Shown here: positions 41,362-49,245 of the stretch, in pieces
Layout of the letters: every line of letters starts with the position of its first letter
Numbering within the stretch: the stretch's first letter is position 1
Source of the DNA: Streptomyces albireticuli
GTDB taxonomy: Bacteria; Actinomycetota; Actinomycetes; Streptomycetales; Streptomycetaceae
NCBI RefSeq assembly: GCF_002192455.1
Contig: NZ_CP021744.1
Span: 5,365,501 to 5,429,500 of the forward strand
Length of the DNA: 64,000 nt
Direction of reading: 5' to 3'
The notes under the pieces: model-generated
What the model was told of the DNA's origin: nothing
What the model saw: only the letters and a program-made list of their open reading frames with translations
Databases searched by the model: none
Made by a program: the position numbers and the translations under genes

Positions 41362-41586
41362 TCAGAGCTTGGTCAGTTTGGTGTACGGGCCCGGGATCCG
41401 CTCCTGCCTGGTGGCGAAGTCGACGAGCACGGCGATGTCTTCCTCGACACCGATGACACGGCCGAGGCCGTAGCGGTCGTGGGCCACCCGGTCGCCCACG
41501 TCGAACTTCTGCACGGGACCGGGTGCGGGCGGGGCGTTGAAGGGACTGGTGGGCAGATGCCGTCGATGCGCTGGTGGCTTCGTCAT
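41362..41586 (-). CDS. Small hypothetical protein with Tudor/CarD-like fold
   Basis: A 74-residue protein. The C-terminal 48 residues (QKFDVGDRVAHDRYGLGRVI, GVEEDIAVLVDFATRQERI) have the pattern of the small Tudor/KOW-like beta barrels found at the ends of CarD and UvrD helicases, where they bind RNA polymerase. A similar role in polymerase contact is possible but unproven. ATG 41586 has TGAGG just upstream. Confidence 0.7.
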   Translation of the reverse strand: MTKPPAHRRHLPTSPFNAPPAPGPVQKFDVGDRVAHDRYGLGRVIGVEEDIAVLVDFATRQERIPGPYTKLTKL

Positions 41587-41633
41587 TGGCCTCAGTATGC
41601 GCCCTCCGCGGGCGGGCGGCTCCCGCGAACGGG

Positions 41634-41672
41634 GCGGTGGCCCGGCTCCTCGGGGAGGAACCGGGCCACCGC
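41634..41672 (-). terminator. Terminator after snpA
   Basis: GCGGTGGCCCGG (41634-41645) pairs with CCGGGCCACCGC (41661-41672), with an inner CTCC/GGAG helix, 27 bp past the snapalysin stop codon. Confidence 0.8.
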
Positions 41673-41698
41673 GTGCGCGCGCGAGCGCTCCCGTCCGG

Positions 41699-42358
41699 TC
41701 AGTGGACCTTGGTGAAGGCGTCCTTGTCGAAGGCCTTCAGGCCATTGGCCCACAGAGCGTTGACGCGGCTCTTCTCGGCCGCGTTCGGGTAGGCGTTCTG
41801 GCAGGACGTACCGGGGCCGCCACCGGACATCAGCTCGCTGCACGGGCCGGAGTAGTGGTCCGGGAGACCGAGCACGTGCCCGGTCTCGTGCGCGGTGACG
41901 CGGGTGGAGTTGTACTGCTGGTTCTGCCGGTAGTCGAGGAAGATGTACCCGCGCCCGTGGCCGTCGGTGCTGGCGTACGAGCCGCGGGAGTCGTTGCCCT
42001 CGTAGTACCGGAAGTCCGCGTTGCTGCCCGCACGCAGCTGAACGTTCTGGACGGAGCTGTTCCAGATCTGCGCGCTGCTGGCTATCTGCTGGGCGAATCT
42101 GGGCGCGGCGCTCGGGTCGTACGTGACGGTGACGACCTTCAGGCCGGGCGACTTCGCCGCCTTGGCCGTCGCGGACTTCATCACGGCGTCGAAGAACGCC
42201 TTGTTGTTGGCCTCTTCGGCCGCCGAGCCGACGTAGGAGGACTGGGTGAAGGTCTGCGAACCGGTGACGGCCGGCGCCGCGGAGGCGGGCACCGCCGTCA
42301 TGGCCGCCGCCAGGCCGAGGCCGAGCGCGGCCGACAGCACCATGGTGGAGCGATTCAT
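41699..42358 (-). CDS. snpA: Snapalysin (secreted neutral zinc protease)
   Basis: A 219-residue secreted protease. Residues 1 to about 28 are a signal peptide (LSAALGLGLAAAMTAVPASA), then a propeptide, then the mature domain with the extended zinc motif HETGHVLGLPDHY: two His and one Asp ligands, Glu catalytic. Two Cys pairs follow (PCSELMSGGGPGTSC). The family M7 endopeptidase cuts milk and other proteins in Streptomyces. ATG 42358 follows GGAG. Divergent from a LysR gene, the standard snpA/snpR arrangement. Confidence 0.95.
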   Translation of the reverse strand: MNRSTMVLSAALGLGLAAAMTAVPASAAPAVTGSQTFTQSSYVGSAAEEANNKAFFDAVMKSATAKAAKSPGLKVVTVTYDPSAAPRFAQQIASSAQIWNSSVQNVQLRAGSNADFRYYEGNDSRGSYASTDGHGRGYIFLDYRQNQQYNSTRVTAHETGHVLGLPDHYSGPCSELMSGGGPGTSCQNAYPNAAEKSRVNALWANGLKAFDKDAFTKVH

Positions 42359-42453
42359 GTGGGGGACTCCATTCGTGCCGAGAACCCTGGGCCGCATGGG
42401 TGGGTCGGCCGGGGGTTCACCGGGTGAACTGCTGGTCCCGGAGAGTCTCTGAC

Positions 42454-42486
42454 GAGTTATCAGTGGTGCGGATGATGCCAATTGGC
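42454..42486 (-). promoter_or_regulatory. snpA promoter with overlapping palindrome
   Basis: On the minus strand TTGGCA (from 42481), 16 bp and TAACTC (42459-42454) could be the snpA promoter. The perfect palindrome GCCAATTGGC (42477-42486) covers its -35 box and is a likely part of the site for the adjacent LysR activator. Confidence 0.5.
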
Positions 42487-42551
42487 CATAGCTCCAGGCA
42501 ATCGCCTACCCTGCCCTCCGCTGTGCCTGGTGTGACTCGCGAGGTGCAGTT

Positions 42552-43556
42552 ATGCTCCCTCCCGTGGAGCTCGAGGTCAGGCACCTCCGGGCGCTTTGCG
42601 CCATCGCGGATGCGGGAAGTGTGCGCAAGGCCGCGCTGCAACTGGGCATGACCCAGCCCTCGCTCACCACTCAACTCCGCCGTATCGAGGGGGCCATCGG
42701 CGGCCTCCTCTTCACCCGCGGCCAGACGGGCAGCCGGCCCACGCCCCTCGGACACTCGGTGCTCTCCCGCGCCCGGCCGATCGTCGCCGAGATGACCGCG
42801 CTGGTGACGGCGGCCCGGGACGCGGCGGTGGGGGCGGGCGGCGCGAGGCTGCGGGTGGGCAGCGTCGGCAGCCGGGTGGTGACGGGCTGGCTGCGCCGGA
42901 TCCACGACCGGCTGCCCGACACGGACATCACCATTCACATAGAGGTCTCCGCGAACACCCTGCTCCAACTGCTCGCGACGAACCAGCTCGACGTCGCGCT
43001 CGTCCACGAGACCGCGGGCTTCCCCCTGCACGTACCGGCGGAGGTGCGGCGGCGGATCCTCGTCGAGCGGGAGCCCCGCTTCGTCACCCTGTCCGCCGCC
43101 CACCCGGCGGCCGCGTCACCGGCGGTCACGCTCACCGAACTGGCCGACGACTCCTGGATCGTGGACCCCACGGCCGACCACGAATGGGCGGCGCTGCGCC
43201 GCGTCTTCACCGCGGCGGGGCTCGACCCGCGCCTGCTGCACGTCCGCGACAACACCACCGCCGCCGACCTGGTCGCCTCCGGCGAGGCCGTACGCCCCTG
43301 CCAGCCCACCGCCGAGGCCACCCCGGGCACCGTGATCCGCCCCCTCGCCGGGGACCCCCTCACGGCCGAACTCTCCCTGGCCACCCGCCCCTGCGCCCTG
43401 CCGCTCCCGGAACTCGACGCGCTCTTCGGCGACCTGGCGGCCGCGTACGCGGAGGCGACGTCCCGCAGCGAGGCGTACCGGACGTGGCTGGCGGGAACGG
43501 CGGGCCCGGCGCCCTCCGGGCCGGCGGCCGGCCACCCGTCCGGACCGGGCCCCTAG
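42552..43556 (+). CDS. snpR: LysR-type activator of the protease gene (SnpR-like)
   Basis: A 334-residue regulator with an N-terminal LysR helix-turn-helix (SVRKAALQLGMTQPSLTTQL, RRIEGAIGGLLFTRG) and a substrate-binding-type effector domain (RVGSVGSRVVTGWL; ISVSANTLLQLLATNQLDVA-like strand). In S. lividans and S. coelicolor the LysR gene divergent from the small neutral protease activates it; the same role is inferred. ATG 42552 has GAGGTG at good spacing. The C-terminal tail is Pro/Gly-rich. Confidence 0.9.
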   Translation: MLPPVELEVRHLRALCAIADAGSVRKAALQLGMTQPSLTTQLRRIEGAIGGLLFTRGQTGSRPTPLGHSVLSRARPIVAEMTALVTAARDAAVGAGGARLRVGSVGSRVVTGWLRRIHDRLPDTDITIHIEVSANTLLQLLATNQLDVALVHETAGFPLHVPAEVRRRILVEREPRFVTLSAAHPAAASPAVTLTELADDSWIVDPTADHEWAALRRVFTAAGLDPRLLHVRDNTTAADLVASGEAVRPCQPTAEATPGTVIRPLAGDPLTAELSLATRPCALPLPELDALFGDLAAAYAEATSRSEAYRTWLAGTAGPAPSGPAAGHPSGPGP

Positions 43557-43569
43557 CGGACACCCGCCC

Positions 43570-43743
43570 TCACGCCACGGCGCACGGCCCCCGCCGGCTC
43601 GCCGCGGCCCACTCCGTCCGCAGCCGCTCGTACATCCGCCGCTCGGCCCCGGTCAGGGCCCGCCCGCTGCGCGCGGACAGGAAGTGCCGGATCGCGCGAT
43701 TGATCTCCTCGGGGCTCCGCTGCCGGGATGGGGTCGAAAGCAT
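43570..43743 (-). CDS. Small basic hypothetical protein (57 aa)
   Basis: Reads MLSTPSRQRSPEEINRAIRH, then FLSARSGRALTGAERRMYER and LRTEWAAASRRG to a TGA at 43570. The pattern of two charged helices (EEINRAIRHFL; GAERRMYERLRTEWAAA) and the codon bias suggest a real conserved actinobacterial miniprotein. A CATAGT box about 8 bases before the ATG would make the mRNA leaderless. Convergent with the snpR-like gene. Confidence 0.6.
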   Translation of the reverse strand: MLSTPSRQRSPEEINRAIRHFLSARSGRALTGAERRMYERLRTEWAAASRRGPCAVA

Positions 43744-43915
43744 GGGCCCAGACTATGATCCGCGGGCGCCGCGGGGCCGTCCACCACGACCGAGTTCGCG
43801 GAACGCTCATCAAACGGTCATGAAGCCGACGGGTTGGGGCGGGGTACGGACATGGTGCGCGGGAATCCGGCCCGTCCCCGACGCTCTTCACGGGAGGAAA
43901 TGAGGTGATCGTTCG

Positions 43916-44482
43916 ATGATCGACGAGGGCGTCGGACGCCGGCCCGTCCGGCCGTTGCGGCGGAAGGGGATCCAGCGGCTCGCCGAGGGGACCTGGGGAT
44001 CGGGGCGGTCCATATGGGCCTCCGAGATCGAGGACCGCACCCTCGCGGTGGATCGGATCGACGTCACGGAAGCAGCGGCTCCGGAGCATGTGGCCGACGT
44101 GCTGGGGCTGGCTCCGAACGCGGCCGTCTGCGTGCGGAGCAGGCGCTTCGTCCTCGACGGCAAGCCGGTGCTGCTCTCCACCTCGTATCTGTCCGCGGAG
44201 CTCGTGGCCGGGTCCCCGATCGTGCGGGAGGACACCGGGCCCGGCGGCACGTACGCGCGTCTGGCGGAACTCGGTTGCAAGCCTGTCCGCTTCCGCGAGG
44301 AGATCCGCTGCCGGATGCCGTCCGGCGACGAGGCCGAGCGGCTCGGCCTCGCGCAGGGAACCCCGGTCGTCCTGATCTGCCGCACCGCGTTCGCCCAGGA
44401 CGGCAAGGCGGTCGAGGTCAACGAGATGACGCTGGACGCGGCGGCGTACGTGCTGGAGTACGAGTTCGACGGCCCCGCCTGA
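43916..44482 (+). CDS. UTRA-domain protein without a DNA-binding domain
   Basis: A 188-residue protein that is nearly all UTRA, the ligand domain of HutC/GntR regulators (ASEIEDRTLAVDRIDV; VCVRSRRFVLDGKPVLLSTS; GTPVVLICRTAFAQDGKAVE; VNEMTLDAAAYVLEYEF). The N-terminal 25 residues are basic but too short for a GntR winged helix, and the 172 bases upstream do not encode one in any frame. ATG 43916 has GAGGTGA seven bases before it, and a three-codon ATGAGGTGA precedes it. It may sense a ligand and bind a partner, or be a decayed regulator. Confidence 0.8.
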   Translation: MIDEGVGRRPVRPLRRKGIQRLAEGTWGSGRSIWASEIEDRTLAVDRIDVTEAAAPEHVADVLGLAPNAAVCVRSRRFVLDGKPVLLSTSYLSAELVAGSPIVREDTGPGGTYARLAELGCKPVRFREEIRCRMPSGDEAERLGLAQGTPVVLICRTAFAQDGKAVEVNEMTLDAAAYVLEYEFDGPA

Positions 44483-44507
44483 CCCGGCTCCTCCTGTCCT
44501 CGCGCGC

Positions 44508-44670
44508 ATGGGAGCCACCGTGCGTGAGACCACGCCCCTGCACTCCGTCTCCGTGGCCGGGGCCGTCGTGCGCGATGACGGAGGCGTACGCCGTGCGCCT
44601 GCTGGACGCCCTGGGCGACGGCGGCCCGTATGCGCGGATCCACGACGGCCGGCGGCTGATGTCCACGTGA
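44508..44670 (+). pseudogene. NUDIX hydrolase remnant (internally deleted)
   Basis: From ATG 44508 or GTG 44520 the frame reads VRETTPLHSVSVAGAVVRDD, like the start of a NUDIX hydrolase. The overlapping frame from 44577 reads MTEAYAVRLLDALGDGGPYA, then RIHDGRRLMST, like the end of the same protein. The middle, including the NUDIX box, is missing and the frames differ, so the gene has lost about 300 bp. The two ends meet at CGCGATGACGGAGG. Confidence 0.6.
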
Positions 44671-44810
44671 CAGGCTCTTTCCGGCCGGGACGGGCCCTCC
44701 TGAGGTGGCTCCTCCAGGGCGGGCCGGAGCGTGCGTGACCCCGGCCCCGGTGGCGCCTATCGTGAGAAGAGAGACACAGCTACTCAGCTCCCACGAAGGG
44801 GGTGGCTGCC

Positions 44811-45203
44811 ATGGCCGCCCGTAGCCGCGGTGAGGTCGAGGCGGAGATCAAGGAGACGCTGGGACTCGTTCCGCACTTCTTCTCCGGTATCCCCGACGAC
44901 CTGCTCGAACACGAGTGGGCGATCTTCAAGAAGATCGAGCTCGGCGAGACCCTGATCCCGAACAAGTACAAGGAGCTCATGGGGATCGCCCTGCATTCCG
45001 AGACCAAGTGCCGCTACTGCACGCTCTTCCACACCGAGGCCGCCCGGCTCTACGGGGCCACGGAGGAGGAGATCCAGGAGGCCGTCCACTACGCGAAGAA
45101 CAGTCTCGGCTGGAGCGCGTACATCAACGGTGTGCGGGAGGACTACGACGCGTTCGCCGGGGAGCTCGCGCAGATCAAGGACTATCTGAGCGCGAAGGCG
45201 TGA
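44811..45203 (+). CDS. AhpD/carboxymuconolactone decarboxylase-like protein
   Basis: A 130-residue helical protein of the AhpD/CMD superfamily: KCRYCTLFHTEAARLYGATE carries the redox CxxC with the partner His, followed by EEIQEAVHYAKNSLGWSAY. Such proteins act as thiol peroxidase components or as small decarboxylases. ATG 44811 is preceded by GAAGGGGG. First gene of a tight three-gene cassette with the small protein (45208) and the cupin (45438). Confidence 0.87.
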   Translation: MAARSRGEVEAEIKETLGLVPHFFSGIPDDLLEHEWAIFKKIELGETLIPNKYKELMGIALHSETKCRYCTLFHTEAARLYGATEEEIQEAVHYAKNSLGWSAYINGVREDYDAFAGELAQIKDYLSAKA

Positions 45204-45207
45204 GGAC

Positions 45208-45441
45208 GTGCGGATCGAGTGGGACCGCCCCGGCGTGCTGCGGGTCACCTCGCACGCCTACGAGTTCGCGGCGCTGGTCGCCGCGGGCCGGTACGTGGCG
45301 GAGTTCGCCCCCGTGGAGGTCCCCGCGGAGGCGCTGGAGCAGTTGCGGCGGGTTCTGGACGATTACGACGCGCAGATCGCCCGGCTGCGCGGGAGCGCGG
45401 CACGAGAACAAGTCAGGGGAGGACCGGAGGAGGAGTCATGA
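45208..45441 (+). CDS. Small hypothetical protein of the AhpD-cupin cassette
   Basis: A 77-residue protein starting at GTG 45208, four bases after the AhpD-like stop, and overlapping the cupin start (ATGA). The first part (RIEWDRPGVLRVTSHAYEFA) is beta-rich, the second (EVPAEALEQLRRVLDDYDAQ) an amphipathic helix. I do not recognise a family. The tight coupling on both sides argues that it is real and acts with its neighbours. Confidence 0.75.
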   Translation: MRIEWDRPGVLRVTSHAYEFAALVAAGRYVAEFAPVEVPAEALEQLRRVLDDYDAQIARLRGSAAREQVRGGPEEES

Positions 45442-45803
45442 CGGCCACCACCCGTGACGAGGCGCCCGTCGTCGTCGAAGGGGACGGCGTCGAGGTGCGG
45501 AAGCAGGAGATCGGCGGCGGCATGAGCGTGATGTACATGCGCGCGGCCGCGGGGACGGACTTCGCGCCGTTCCTCAAGGGGCTGCCCGGCGATCTCTGCC
45601 AGTGCCCCCACTGGGGCTACCTGTCCAAGGGCCGGGTCCGGATGCGTACGGACGGCGGCGAGGAGGCGTACGAGGCCGGGCAGGCGTTCTACTGGGCGCC
45701 GGGGCACGCCCCCGAAGCCCTTGAGGACATCGAGTTCCTCGACTTCTCGCCCACCAAGGAGCTCGACGAGGTGATCGCGCACATCCAGGCGCAGGCGGGG
45801 TGA
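45438..45803 (+). CDS. Cupin-domain protein of the AhpD-cupin cassette
   Basis: A 121-residue single-domain cupin: GDLCQCPHWGYLSKGRVRMR with its Cys-Cys-His, and GQAFYWAPGHAPEA with the second His. The CxCPHWG arrangement replaces the usual HxH, so a metal could be held by mixed Cys/His ligands. ATG 45438 has a strong GGAGGAGG site and overlaps the previous stop. Function unknown; the pairing with an AhpD-like protein suggests redox or small-aromatic chemistry. Confidence 0.85.
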   Translation: MTATTRDEAPVVVEGDGVEVRKQEIGGGMSVMYMRAAAGTDFAPFLKGLPGDLCQCPHWGYLSKGRVRMRTDGGEEAYEAGQAFYWAPGHAPEALEDIEFLDFSPTKELDEVIAHIQAQAG

Positions 45804-45910
45804 TCCCCGGGCGGTAGGGACCCCGGCCACGGCCCTTGACGCCGCCGTTCCGGCCGCTCACCCGCACCGGCCGGCGCGGGTGAGGGTGAGTACGTGCGTG
45901 ACGCGTCCCG

Positions 45911-46579
45911 TCAGCCGACGCGCAGGACGATGCCCGCGCCGTCCGCTTCCACACGCACCTGTGTCAGGTCCGCCACCGCCACGTCCGGCGCGTGGGCCGC
46001 CGCGCGCGGGCCCACGCCCACCACGCGCATGCCCGCCGCCTTGCCGGCCGCTATGCCCGCCTCCGAGTCCTCGAAGACGACGCAGTCCGCCGGGTCGAGG
46101 CCGAGCGCGGCGGCGCCCTTGAGGAAGCCCTCCGGGTCCGGCTTGCTGGCGCCCACGGACTCCGCCGTGACGCGGACCTCCGGCATCGGGAGGCCCGCCG
46201 CGTCCATGCGGGCCTCGGAGAGGGCGCGGTCGGCCGAGGTGACCAGGGCGTGCGGGAGGTCCGCGAGGGACGCCATGAAGGCCGGGGCGCCGGGCACCGG
46301 GACGACGCCGCTGACGTCGGCCGTCTCGGCGGCGAGCATCCGGGCGTTGTCGGCGTGGTTCTGCTCCATCGGGCGGTCCGGGAGGAGGACGGCCATGGTC
46401 GCGTAGCCCTGGCGGCCGTGGACGACCTTCATGACGGCGTCGCCGTCCAGGCCGTGTTCCGCCGCCCAGTCGCGCCAGCAGCGCTCCACGACGGCGTCGG
46501 AGTTGACGATCGTGCCGTCCATGTCCAGGAGAAGGGCACGGGCGGTCAGCGTGGTCGTGGTGGGGGCGTTGGCCGGCAT
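45911..46579 (-). CDS. HAD family phosphatase
   Basis: A 222-residue HAD subfamily IA hydrolase: nucleophile motif ALLLDMDGTIVNSDAVVERC, motif II Ser/Thr in ALVTSADRALSE, motif III Lys in GASKPDPEGFLKGA and motif IV in CVVFEDSEAGIAAGKAAGM. It matches small sugar-phosphate/glycerol-phosphate phosphatases. ATG 46579 follows GGAG. Its upstream gap holds a MarR/PadR-like operator that could control it or the divergent exporter. Confidence 0.9.
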   Translation of the reverse strand: MPANAPTTTTLTARALLLDMDGTIVNSDAVVERCWRDWAAEHGLDGDAVMKVVHGRQGYATMAVLLPDRPMEQNHADNARMLAAETADVSGVVPVPGAPAFMASLADLPHALVTSADRALSEARMDAAGLPMPEVRVTAESVGASKPDPEGFLKGAAALGLDPADCVVFEDSEAGIAAGKAAGMRVVGVGPRAAAHAPDVAVADLTQVRVEADGAGIVLRVG

Positions 46580-46964
46580 CGGCGGACTCCAGGGCGCGGG
46601 AGAAGGCAAGCGGCCTCGCCCGCCGGTCAGGGAATACGGACGAGGCCACTTTGTTTCTCAAAGATACAAAAAGTCCTCCCGATCGCCAACAGGCCCAGGT
46701 CGGCGAGGGTGCGGGCCGGCCCGCGGCGGAGCGCCGGCGGCCGGGGCGCGCTGCCAATGGCCTATCCCGGCGGGCCGTCCGCGCGGATCCGGATCACGAT
46801 GGAGGGCAGCGGGAGACCGGGGCGCGCGGCGGCGGCCGGTGCGCGGTACGGACCGAGCGCCCCGGCGGGCCGCCTCCCCGGGCCCGCCCGTCCGGCCCTG
46901 TCCCTGTCCTCGTCCCCGTCCCAGCATTCCGGTCCCAGGCACCCCACCCCCCAGGAGCCAGCCC
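46580..46964. other. 385-bp divergent intergenic region
   Basis: Between the HAD and MFS genes. A short AT-richer stretch around 46645-46675 carries an operator-like palindrome, listed separately. The remaining 290 bp before the MFS start show no gene, although the frame stays open. Confidence 0.5.
46650..46670. promoter_or_regulatory. Operator-like palindrome TTTGTTTCT-CAA-AGATACAAA
   Basis: The 9-bp arms match at eight positions around a 3-bp centre, standing out in very GC-rich DNA. It resembles MarR/PadR-type operators. On the minus strand TTGAGA (within it) and TATTCC 19 bp on could be the HAD promoter; the MFS start is 295 bp away. Confidence 0.5.
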
Positions 46965-49052
46965 ATGGCGGACGACACCCCGGGCCCCGCCACGGCCGCC
47001 GCGGACCCCCCGGCCGTGCCCGGCGAGGGGCAGCCCCGGCGCACCGTGCTCGTCGCGATCGGCGCGCTCCTGCTGGGCATGCTGCTGGCCGCCCTGGACC
47101 AGACGATCGTCTCCACGGCGCTGCCGACCATCGTCAGCGACCTCGGCGGGCTCGACCACCTCTCCTGGGTCGTCACCGCCTACATGCTCGCCTCCACCGC
47201 CGCGACGCCCCTCTGGGGCAAGCTGGGCGACCAGTACGGCCGGAAGAAGCTCTTCCAGGCCGCCATCGTGATCTTCCTGGTCGGCTCGGCGCTGTGCGGC
47301 ATCGCCCAGGGCATGGGCGAGCTCATCGCCTTCCGCGCCCTCCAGGGGCTGGGCGGCGGCGGGCTCATGGTGCTGTCGATGGCGATCGTCGGCGACATCG
47401 TGCCGCCCCGGGACCGGGGCCGCTACCAGGGGCTCTTCGGCGCGGTCTTCGGCGGTACGAGCGTGCTCGGCCCACTCCTCGGCGGGCTCTTCGTGGATCA
47501 CCTCAGCTGGCGCTGGGTGTTCTACATCAACCTGCCCATCGGCATCGTCGCGCTCCTCGTCATCGCCGCCGTGCTGCACATCCCCGTCCGCCGCAACCCG
47601 CACCGCATCGACTACCTCGGCACCTTCCTCATCGCCGCCGTCGCCACCTGCCTGGTGCTGATGACCTCGCTCGGCGGCGTCAGTTACGCCTGGTCGTCGT
47701 GGCAGATCATCGGCCTCGGGGTGCTGGGCGTCGTCCTGCTCGTGCCGTTCGTGCTCGTGGAGCGGCGGGCCGCGGAGCCCGTGCTGCCGCTGAAGCTCTT
47801 CCGGATCCGCACGTTCACGCTCTGCTCGGTGATCGGCTTCGTCATCGGCTTCGCGATGTTCGGCTCCATGACGTACCTGCCGACCTTCCTCCAGGTCGTC
47901 CAGGGCGTCTCGCCGACGATGTCGGGCGTGCACATGCTGCCCATGGTCGCGGGCATGCTGATCGCCTCGACCGGCTCCGGCCAGATCGTCAGCCGCACGG
48001 GCCGCTACAAGGTCTTCCCCATCGCGGGCACCGCGCTCACCGCGATCGGGCTGCTCCTGTTGCACCAGCTCGGCCCCGCCAGCTCCACCGGCGAGATGAG
48101 CGCGTACTTCTTCGTCTTCGGCCTCGGGCTCGGCCTGGTCATGCAGGTGCTCGTGCTCGTCGTGCAGAACGCCGTCGGCTACGAGGACCTGGGCGTCGCC
48201 ACCTCCGGGGCCACGTTCTTCCGGTCCATCGGGGCGTCGTTCGGCGTCTCCGTCTTCGGCACGATCTTCACCAACAAGCTGGGGCCGCGCATCAACGACG
48301 CCCTCGCCGGCGCGACGCTGCCGCCCGGCGTCGACCCGGCGAAGCTCAAGGCCGACCCCCGCGCGATCACCCTGCTGCCGCCGGGCGAGCGGACCGGGGT
48401 GCTGGCCGCCTACTCCCAGTCGATCACCGACGTCTTTCTCTACGCGGTGCCCGCCGTGCTCGTCGCCTTCGCCCTCGCCTGGCTGCTGCGCGAGGACCCG
48501 CTGCGGGCCAGCGTCACCGCCCCCGACACCAGCGAGGTGCTGTCCAGCAACCCCGTCGAGCGCTCCTCGCGAGAGGAGTGCGCCCGCGCCCTGTCGCTGC
48601 TGGGCAGCCGAGAGGGCCGGCGCCGGATCTACGAGGAGATCACCGCCCGCGCCGGGCTCGACCTGCACCCCGCCGCGAGCTGGATGTTGCTGCGCATGAA
48701 CCGCTACGGGTCCGCGGAGCCCGCCCTGCTGGCCGAGCGCGTCGACATCCCGCTACGGGTGATCAGCGAGGCGACGCGGCAGCTGGAGACGCGCGGCCTG
48801 GCCGTCCGCGAGGGGCTGCCGCTGGTCCTCACCGACGAGGGGCGGCGGGAGGCGGGCCTGCTCTACCGGGCCCGCGAGGACTCGCTCGCGGAGCTGCTGG
48901 GCGACTGGTGGTCGGCGGACCGGCCCACCGACCTGGACGCGCTCGTCCGCGAGCTGAACCACGAACTGTGCGGCTCGGACCGGGAACAGCCGCACAACGG
49001 AGGCGTCGTGCACCGCGACCACGAGGCCCGCAAGCCGGGCGGCGGCCGCTAG
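46965..49052 (+). CDS. DHA2 MFS exporter fused to a C-terminal winged-helix domain
   Basis: A 695-residue fusion. Residues about 25-510 are a 14-helix EmrB/QacA-type exporter (LDQTIVSTALPTIVSDLGG; GKLGDQYGRKKLF; GPLLGGLFVD motif C). Residues about 530-695 form a cytosolic MarR-like winged helix (HPAASWMLLRMNRYG; AEPALLAERVDIPLRVISEA; LPLVLTDEGRREAGLLYRAR). Such transporter-regulator fusions recur in actinobacteria; whether the domain binds DNA while tethered to the membrane is unknown. CAGGAG precedes ATG 46965. Confidence 0.9.
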   Translation: MADDTPGPATAAADPPAVPGEGQPRRTVLVAIGALLLGMLLAALDQTIVSTALPTIVSDLGGLDHLSWVVTAYMLASTAATPLWGKLGDQYGRKKLFQAAIVIFLVGSALCGIAQGMGELIAFRALQGLGGGGLMVLSMAIVGDIVPPRDRGRYQGLFGAVFGGTSVLGPLLGGLFVDHLSWRWVFYINLPIGIVALLVIAAVLHIPVRRNPHRIDYLGTFLIAAVATCLVLMTSLGGVSYAWSSWQIIGLGVLGVVLLVPFVLVERRAAEPVLPLKLFRIRTFTLCSVIGFVIGFAMFGSMTYLPTFLQVVQGVSPTMSGVHMLPMVAGMLIASTGSGQIVSRTGRYKVFPIAGTALTAIGLLLLHQLGPASSTGEMSAYFFVFGLGLGLVMQVLVLVVQNAVGYEDLGVATSGATFFRSIGASFGVSVFGTIFTNKLGPRINDALAGATLPPGVDPAKLKADPRAITLLPPGERTGVLAAYSQSITDVFLYAVPAVLVAFALAWLLREDPLRASVTAPDTSEVLSSNPVERSSREECARALSLLGSREGRRRIYEEITARAGLDLHPAASWMLLRMNRYGSAEPALLAERVDIPLRVISEATRQLETRGLAVREGLPLVLTDEGRREAGLLYRAREDSLAELLGDWWSADRPTDLDALVRELNHELCGSDREQPHNGGVVHRDHEARKPGGGR

Positions 49053-49245
49053 GGCGGGCCGTCCTGTGGAGGCTTCCCGGTCGGGCGGGGCGCCGGAACG
49101 CGCGCCGTGCGACCGGCTCCGCCGGACACATGTTCGGCCGTGGGGTGTCGGCATGCACGCGCCGCCGCTCCGGCCCGACCGGTACCTTGAAGCCGGTGAC
49201 CGCAGTGGGCCGAGAGAGAAGGGGGCGCGGCATGGGTGCTGCCGA

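Noticed and set aside
46431..46964. Upstream in-frame extension of the MFS fusion protein
   Set aside because: Although open, it lacks similarity, crosses the operator and the HAD gene start, and the ATG at 46965 has a good ribosome-binding site.
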